A DNA stretch of 64,000 nt from the NCBI GenBank assembly GCA_028583685.1, contig JAMXIF010000224.1, positions 4,403,616 to 4,467,615 of the forward strand. The letters are read 5' to 3'. The stretch comes from Petaurus breviceps papuanus. Its lineage: Eukaryota; Chordata; Mammalia; Diprotodontia; Petauridae. How positions within the stretch are numbered: the first letter of the stretch is position 1; each line of letters opens with the position of its first letter. The notes under the pieces were generated by a model. It was not told where the DNA came from, made no database searches, and saw only the letters and a program-made list of their open reading frames with translations. Positions 32,806-64,000 of the stretch are shown here, in pieces. The position numbers and the translations under genes are program-made.

Positions 32806-33779
32806 GAGTAGATAAGATCAATAGTATCTGTCTATGAGATTCATACAGATGGCCTAATTCAGTGGGCCTCCAATTCACCTCTCTGACAGAGCATGGGCAG
32901 TAAGCATTCTTCATCCACTCAGTTTTTCCTGTGTGGATTGCTAGGTCTCTTCTGAGAGGCCATTGATCTCACTGAGGAGTCTGTAACGTTTTGGGGCTCC
33001 ATGAAATCAATGTGTAGTCATCCCCTAGGAAATGGTTATTGAATTGCTGAACTAGTGAAAAGGACAGAAGCAGAGAGGGTGGGAGGGGACCCAAAAGAGG
33101 GTAGTGCCTCCTGAGAAGGCAAGGGTAGAAAGAAGAGGCAAGTTCGCTTGTCACTAGTCCCCTGAGGAATTCTCTGTTCTGATTACCCTGGCCTTAATGT
33201 GCTGTTCCCTCCATCACTGGCCCTTTGTGTCCAGGCTTGTTCCCTTCTTGTTTGTGTCATGGAGCTGAGCCCATCCCCAGGCTCACTTCTGGTGGATTCT
33301 GTGCTCAGGTGCTTAGCCATGGCGAAGTGGACTTGTGACACAAGATTGTCCACCGAGGCAGAAAGAGCTGTCTTCCTGGGGAGGTACCCCAGCCCGACAG
33401 TCCCTATATTGCCACTATAGTAGCTCCCCTCCAGTGGAACCTGATCCTGGGGCTTGGGTCGGCCATGCATTTGCTGTTTTTTGTTCCTTTGCCTCTGTCC
33501 AGGCAATTTTTCAGTGATCTGGAGCCACCTTGAAGGCAGCCTCCTGAGTTTGAGAGATTGGGATCCCTGATGCTGCACTATGGGAGGGAGGCGCCCATTC
33601 TAACTATCACGGCACTTCTTAGAGAAGACAGCCACCACGGGGAGGAGAAGACCACCTCCCTGGCTTGGTACCAGCAGATATGAACCCTGAGGAGCTAATG
33701 AAGAGCCATGGGGGACGTGGAATGCTTGTTCCGCAGTCCTGCCAAATCCTTCATGTTTTGATGTTTTAAGCAATGGACA
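32806..33779. other. Intergenic, nothing recognised
   Basis: Open frames of up to 131 codons on the minus strand (33183-33578) have no recognisable domain. Could be part of an unnamed dispersed repeat. Confidence 0.4.
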
Positions 33780-34012
33780 ACAACAATAATATTCACATAG
33801 CTCTTTAAAGTTTGGAATGTATGTCATTGGATTCTCCCAACAGCCCTGGGAGGTAAATGCTATGTTTCTCCTCATTTTGCAGATAAGGAAACCAAGGTAG
33901 AGAGAAATTAAGTGACATGTCCAAGGTCACATGGAGAGTAATGTTGGAGGTCAGATTGGAACTCAAATCTTCCTGATTTCAAGTCTGGTGCTAAATCCAC
34001 TGTGATGCTTCA
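33780..34012 (-). repeat. MIR, minus strand
   Basis: Reversed MIR: tagctctttaaagtttggaa, aacagccctgggaggtaaat, cattttgcagataaggaaac, aagtgacatgtccaaggtca. Confidence 0.7.
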
Positions 34013-34985
34013 TCAGCTTTCAGACAGAGTAAGATAGTAGTTAGAAGTTGCTGCTTCTTGTATAAGTCTGTGTTGGTGAGGGCTTGCTTTTAATGGTTGA
34101 TGCATTTCTTCTGTGTGGAGGAAACAAATATTCAAGCAAATTCATGCAATTAGCTATGTTGAAAATGCTTACTTCTTACTTAATGCTCATTGATTGACTT
34201 GGAATGCCCTTTCTTCCTTACCTTCCCTCCCTTTTGGATCTAGCCCTAGCTGCCTCCATTCCTCTGCCCAGTTACCCTCCCAGGTAAGGAGAGCTCCCTT
34301 CCTCCTCATATCACCTGCCCCTCCTAGGATGTAAGCACCCAGAGGGCAGGGCTATTGCCTCAGTCACAAGACCAGCCCGGAACCTTGCCCATGGTAATTG
34401 GCTAATAAAATGAGTGAATTATGGAGGGGTGGATGAGGAAAGAGGCCAAGCTGGTCTCCTCCCTGGTGACCTTGGAGAGAGCAGCTTGAGGAGATGGGGG
34501 GGAAGGGGCTGTTGCCAATTTCAGCTTCTTGAGAAGCACTGTGATCTCAGAAAAGGGGCCTGAGGCCAGGCTCTGGAGGGGTCAATAGAGTGGAAGGTTT
34601 GAGGGGGGTCCGTGCCCTGGAAGCAGATATCCGAGGGGCGGGGTGCTGTGCAAGATGGTGGAGGTGGGGGAGCCGATGGCTGGGGAAGGTGGTGGTCTGG
34701 GCTGAGGAGCCACCAGAGCAAAGATGGGGGACTCTGAGCCCAGGAGGGTGGGTAGGGGGGAGTCCAAGGCGAGAGAAGCACAATCTAAGACTGGGAAGAT
34801 GGGGAGGCAGCCCTGAGCTTTGAGGTGTGGGAACGATCTGGGCGGATGGTCGAAGACCAGGACGATGGGGGCCGGTCCAAGGCTAGAAAAGTGTGGGGGT
34901 CCAGGGCCTGGGCTTCAGAGTGGGGGGGGGGTCTCGGGCTGAGGGGGGCGGCCTAAGCCCAAGAAGGGGCAAGAGAGCTAGAGCG
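34013..34985. other. SBF1 upstream flank with an L2 tail
   Basis: An L2-like 3' end lies at about 34310-34420 (taggatgtaagcacccagag, ggctaataaaatgagtgaat). The rest turns increasingly G-rich on the plus strand towards the SBF1 promoter (runs of G near 34921). Confidence 0.5.
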
Positions 34986-35148
34986 GGCTGGGGTGAGAGG
35001 ACGGCCCGCGCCCAGGGACAGTGGGTTTCGGACGCGGGCCCTAGGATCCCCGGGCTGCCAGACAGACACCCAGCCCTCGCCCCAGCCCCAAGATCTTCGA
35101 GGAAGATGTGGGCGGGGGAGGGGCGTGACCGTCATTGTGGCCACGCCC

Positions 35149-35158
35149 CCATATAAGG
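35149..35158 (+). promoter_or_regulatory. CArG box (SRF-like), also TATA-like
   Basis: ccatataagg is a perfect CC(A/T)6GG. Identical ccacgcccc GC-rich boxes flank it on both sides. The ATATAAGG part could equally act as a TATA element. Confidence 0.5.
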
Positions 35159-35312
35159 CCACGCCCCCTCGGCCCCAGCGGTCCCTAGAGCGGCGGCGGC
35201 GGCGGAGGGAGGGGGAGGGCTGCGTGCGCGCCCCCGCAGGACACGCCCCCCGCAGGGCACGCCGACGCCGTGGCGGGCGCGCGCGCGCACGCCGGGAGGG
35301 AGGGACCGGGGG

Positions 35313-35323
35313 AAGATGGCGGC
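35313..35323 (+). promoter_or_regulatory. YY1-type motif AAGATGGCGGC
   Basis: Exact match to the AAnATGGCGGC element often found just downstream of start sites in CpG promoters. It also contains the uORF start codon. Confidence 0.55.
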
Positions 35324-35429
35324 GGGAGCCGCCAGAGCCTCATCCTCCGCTGGGGCCGGGGATCGCGGCCGGGGCCGGGGCCGCGGCCGAGGCCGGGGCC
35401 GGGGTCGAGGGGCCGGGCCCGGGCCGTGA
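35316..35429 (+). other. Upstream ORF with Arg-Gly repeat, 37 codons
   Basis: An ATG with strong context (A at -3, G at +4) opens a frame starting MAAGAARASSSAGAGD, followed by eight Arg-Gly pairs and a short Gly/Pro end. It stops at 35427-35429, 39 bases before the SBF1 start and in another frame. Translation requires that transcription begins upstream of 35316, which is not shown. Confidence 0.45.
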
Positions 35430-35468
35430 GCGCAGCCGCCTCGCCCGTCCGCCCGCCGCCCGCCCGCC

Positions 35469-60329
<24,861 letters not shown>

Positions 60330-61169
60330 TTTAATTATTAGTATTATTTTACTTTTTTTCAGTTACATGTCAAGACAATTTTTAGCATTCATCTTTACAA
60401 GATTTTGAGTTCCAGTTTTTCTCCCTCACTCCCCTCTCCTCTTCCTGAATTGGTAGGCAATTTGATATAGGTGCTATTATGTTAAACCTATTTCCATTTT
60501 AGTCACAGTTGTGACAGAAGAAGCAAATCTAAAGGGGAAAAAACACAAGAGAATAAGTGAAAAAATGTGCCGTGATCGGCGTTGAGTCCAGCGGTTCTCT
60601 CTTTGGACGCGGAGAGCGTTCTCCTTCACGGGTCCTTCGTGCTTGTCTTGGATTCATCGGCCATCACACAGTGTTGCCGATATCATATACGACATTTTCC
60701 TGGTTCTGCTCATTTCATTTTGCATCAGTTCATGCAAGTGGTTCCAGGTTTTTCTGAAGTCTGCCTGCTCACCATTTCTTATTGCACGGTAGTATTCCAT
60801 TACATCCATATACCATCATTTGTCCAGCCATTCTCCAGTTGATGGGCATCCCCTTAATTTCCAGTACTTTGCCACCATGAAAAGGGCTGCTATCAATATT
60901 GTTGCACATGTGGGTCCTTTCCCCCTTTTTATGATCTCTTTGGGGCACAGAACTAGTAGCGATATCAAAAGGTATGCACTTGGGTTGCCCTTTGGTCATG
61001 GTTCCACATTGTTTTCCAGAATGGTTGGATCAGTTCACAACTCCACCGTCAATGCATTAGTGTTACAATTTTCCCACATCTCCAATATTTATCATTTTCC
61101 TTTTTTGCCATATTAACCAGTCTGATAGATTGAGGTGGGACCTCAGAGTTGTTTTAATTTGTATTAATC

Positions 61170-61366
61170 CAGGAGTGGGGAAACTGCAGCCTTGAGGCCA
61201 CATGTGGCCTTCTAGGTCCCCTTGGGTGTGACCTTTTGACTGAGTCCAAGTTTTACAGAGTTTTAAGAGGATTTTTTCTGTGAAGTTTGGGTTTAAAGGA
61301 CCGTACTTAAGGACCTAGAGGGCCTCATTTGGCCTTGGCCTCAAGGCTGCAGGTTACCCACCCCTG
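61170..61366. mobile_element. Palindromic hAT-like MITE inside the L1
   Basis: 197 bases whose left arm (caggagtggggaaactgcag) is nearly the complement of the right arm (reversed: caggggtgggtaacctgcag). The similarity runs for about 88 bases each side, for example gccttgaggcca in both. CAGGGGTGG ends are typical of hAT elements. A possible 8-bp duplication (tattaatc/ctctaatt) is diverged. Confidence 0.7.
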
Positions 61367-61735
61367 CTCTAATTAAAAGTAATCTAGGGCACCTCTTCAT
61401 ATGCCTTTAGATAGCTTTGATTTCTTCATCTGAAAACTCCTTGTTCATACCCTTTGACCATTTATCAATTGGGGAGTGACTTGTATTCTTATTAATTTGA
61501 CTCAATTCTCCATATATTTGCAAATTGAGGCCTTTGTCAGAGACACTGGCTGTACAGATTGTTTCCCAGCTTTCTGCTTTCCTTCTAATCTTGGTTGCAT
61601 TGGTTTTGTTTGTGCAAAAACTTTTTAATGTAATAAAATCCAAATTATCTATTTTACATTTTGTAATACTCTCTATCTCCTGTTTGGTGATGAACCTGTA
61701 ACTCATTTACCTTCTCCTTTAAGAATTTGGATGCT

Positions 61736-62037
61736 AGGGGCGGCCAGGTAGCACAGTGGGTAAGAGCACCAGCCCCAGTGTCGGGATGACCTGGGGATCA
61801 AATCCAGGCTCAGACACTCAGCACCCACCCAGAAACACCTGGCTGTGTAACCTTGAGCAAGTTACTTAATCCCAATTGCTTAGGGGCGGCCAGGTGGCTC
61901 AGTGAGTAAGAGCACCGGCCCCAGTGTCGGGATGACCTGGGGATCGAATCCAGGCTCAGACACTTAGCACCCACCCAGAAACACCTGGACGTGTAACCTT
62001 GAGCAAGTTACTTAACCCCAATTGCTTTAAAAAAAAA
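61736..62037 (+). mobile_element. Two-armed tRNA-like SINE (copy 2)
   Basis: Inserted in the L1 with a 15-bp duplication, aagaatttggatgct at 61721-61735 and 62038-62052. The left arm (61736-61882) has the left-type aggtagcacagtgggtaag. The right arm (61883-62037) has aggtggctcagtgagtaag and the A-tail. Junction attgctta|ggggcggcc is identical to copy 1. Confidence 0.82.
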
Positions 62038-64000
62038 AAGAATTTGGATGCTGGACCACTTGGTGCATATATGTTTGTTACTGATTTTACTTCATTGTCT
62101 GTGCTACCTTCTAGCAAGATGTAGTTTCCTTCTCTCACTCTTTTAATTAGGTCAGTTTTTGCTTTTCCTTTGTCTGAGATCAGGATCGCTACCCCTGCAT
62201 TTTTTCCTTTAGCTGAAGCATAATAGATTCTGCTCCAGCCTCTTGTGTCTTTCCTTCTGTCTACTGCCTCCCCAGGTCTGCCTTCTCTTCTGTCCTCGCC
62301 TCCTTTCCTGTCAGATAAGATAGTTTTCTGTATTCAGCTGATGATGTATATTATTCCTTCTTTGAGCCAGTACTGAAGAGAGTAAGGTTCAAATGATGCT
62401 CATGGCCTGCCCTCCCATCTTTCCTCCCACTCTAATAGGTCTTTCTCACCTCTTCAGGTAAGACAATTGACCCCCGTCCTACCTCTCCCTCCCTTCTGCA
62501 CCCACTGCACTCCTCTCTCTCATCCCTTAATTATTTTTACATCATTTCCTCAAATTCTCCTTCTGTCCACACCCTCTGTTTTTGTATATTCCTCCTATCT
62601 GTACTGTTAGTGGCACAATTTTTAAGAATTCCAAGTATCCTCTTCCCATGTAGGGATGGAAAAAGGTCAGCTCCACGGAATCCCTTATGTTTTCTTTTTC
62701 CTTTTTTAGGCTTCTCTTGAGTCTTGATATTGGAGATCAGATTTTTTATTCAGTTCTGGTCTGCTCTTTATGGAAGCTTGAAATCCTTCTGTTTCCTTGA
62801 ATGACCATTTTTTTTCCCTCAAAGCAGTATGCTTAATTTTGCTGGACAGGTGCTTCTTGGCTGTTGTCCTGGCTCCTTTGCCTTCTGGAGTATCATGTTC
62901 CATGACCTCTGATCCTTTAATGTTGCAGCTGCCAAGCCCTGTGTAATCCTGATTGTGGCTCCTCAGCATTTGAATTGTTTCTTTCTGGCCACTTGGAATA
63001 CTTTTTTCTTTGACCTGATTAGTTCTGTAACTTGGCTGTCATGTTCCTTAGAGTTTTTATTTTTCAGTCTCGTTCCTGAGGTGATTGGTGGATTCTTTCA
63101 ATGCCCGATTTTGCCCTCTGGTTCCAGGATGTCAGGGCACTTTTCCTTGATAATTTCTTGAAATGTGCCATCCAGGTCCTCCTTTTGATGATGGCCGTCC
63201 AGTAGTCCAGTGATTCTGGCATTTTCTCCCATGGATCTATTTATCAAGTCAGTTGTTTTTGCTGAGGAGGTATTTTATTTTACTTTTTCTTCCATTTGTT
63301 CCATTCTTTTGAATTTGATTGATTCTTGATGTCTCGTAGAGTCGCTCGCTTCTGTTTGCCCAAGTCTGACTTTCAGGGAGTTCTTTTCCTTAGCTGGCTT
63401 TTGTGCTTTCTCTTCCGTTGAGCCAGTTCTACTTTTTAAGGAGTTGTTTCCTTTTTCCAAGTTTTTGACTCTCTTTTTTCATAATTTGCTTCCATCGCTC
63501 TCATTTCTTTTCCACTTTTTCTTCTGCCTCTCTTGTATGATTTCAAAGCTCCTTTTTAAACTCTCCCATGAGTTCTTTCTGGCCAAGAGACCACCCCCCG
63601 TTTTTCTTTGGGGCTTTGCCTCTAGGTGTTGTGACTTTGTTTTCTTCTTCTGAGTTTGTGCCTTGATCTTTCCTCTTACCAACCATAATAGCTTTCTGTG
63701 GTCACATTCTTTTTGTTGATGGGTTTTGTTTTTGTTTTTGCTCATGTATTTTGGCCTTTTTCCTTTCTTTTAAATGAGCTCTGCTCCTGGGGCAGAAGGG
63801 GCACTGTCTCCAGTTTCTTGTGCCAGGGCTGCAGGCCCTGCTTGTTCACCTGGTGCTGCAGTGATGGTGCCCTGAGACCCATAGGGAACCCTCTGATCTG
63901 ATGCTGTGCTGAGGGGGCAGGGGGTGTCTGGTGCTGAGCCAGGGCCCTAGGTCTGGTGTCTGGCATGTGCTGAGGATGATGGCGCATTTCTGTGTTTCCC

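Larger units (their letters stand above)
34990..35468 (+). promoter_or_regulatory. SBF1: SBF1 CpG-island promoter and 5' UTR
   Basis: High CpG density begins near 34990 and reaches into intron 1. It holds paired ccacgcccc boxes (35141, 35159), a CArG/TATA-like element between them, CGCG-rich runs near 35275 and a YY1-type site at 35313. The start site probably lies between 35180 and 35310, inferred from these elements. Confidence 0.65.
60330..64000 (-). mobile_element. L1, minus strand, both ends kept, ORF2 middle deleted
   Basis: Read on the minus strand from the right: a GC-rich 5' region (63760-64000), ORF1 with coiled coil (63460-63275) and C-terminal domain (LNKKSDLQYQDSREA near 62710), then the ORF2 endonuclease segment (NIYAPSGPASKF, 62100-62040). 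At about 61700-61720 it jumps to the ORF2 C-terminus (SVSDKGLNLQIYGELSQINK, 61706-61407), then the 3' UTR and A-tail near 60340. The reverse-transcriptase middle, some 2.5-3 kb in a normal L1, is missing. It lies antisense in SBF1 intron 26. Confidence 0.8.

Noticed and set aside
33183-33578. 131-codon minus-strand frame
   Set aside because: No family signature and an equally long frame on the other strand.

Overview
The window is mammalian nuclear DNA and most likely marsupial. It holds L1, L2, L3/CR1 and RTE-related repeats together with abundant tRNA-like SINEs of the short A-tailed, RTE-tailed and MIR/L2-tailed kinds, a mix typical of opossum or Australian marsupials. The species cannot be named from this sequence. 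Two protein-coding genes are recognised, arranged head to head as ADM2 and SBF1 are on human chromosome 22.

Layout: 1-7.3 kb is repeat-rich intergenic DNA. ADM2 (adrenomedullin 2/intermedin precursor) lies on the minus strand with coding exons 9608-9499 and 7695-7329 and a CpG-rich upstream region at about 9.6-10.3 kb. From 10.3 to 35 kb is intergenic DNA made largely of old L2, L3 and RTE fragments, several SINE families, a nest of L1 insertions at 28.0-30.9 kb and long simple repeats. A CpG-rich promoter at 34.99-35.47 kb leads into SBF1 (MTMR5) on the plus strand.

Twenty-six SBF1 coding exons (35469-58881) could be placed with consistent reading frame and GT/AG borders. They give 1174 complete codons plus two bases. 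This covers the tripartite DENN module, the SBF2 domain, the GRAM domain and the start of the myotubularin-like region; the pseudophosphatase core and C-terminal PH domain lie past the right edge. Intron 1 is very long (13.7 kb) and starts with a 48/31-bp tandem array; the next 24 introns are compact apart from intron 23 (2.1 kb). Intron 26 holds an antisense L1 that has lost much of ORF2 and carries a palindromic hAT-like element and a two-armed SINE.

The genes are not expected to work in one pathway: ADM2 is a secreted peptide hormone of the calcitonin/CGRP family, and SBF1 is a cytosolic DENN-domain Rab exchange factor and pseudophosphatase partner of MTMR2. The most unusual items are a two-armed (Alu-like) tRNA-derived SINE seen twice with single flanking target duplications, a possible in-frame 24-nt microexon in SBF1 intron 5, an Arg-Gly-repeat uORF upstream of SBF1, and the SBF1 intron-1 tandem array.
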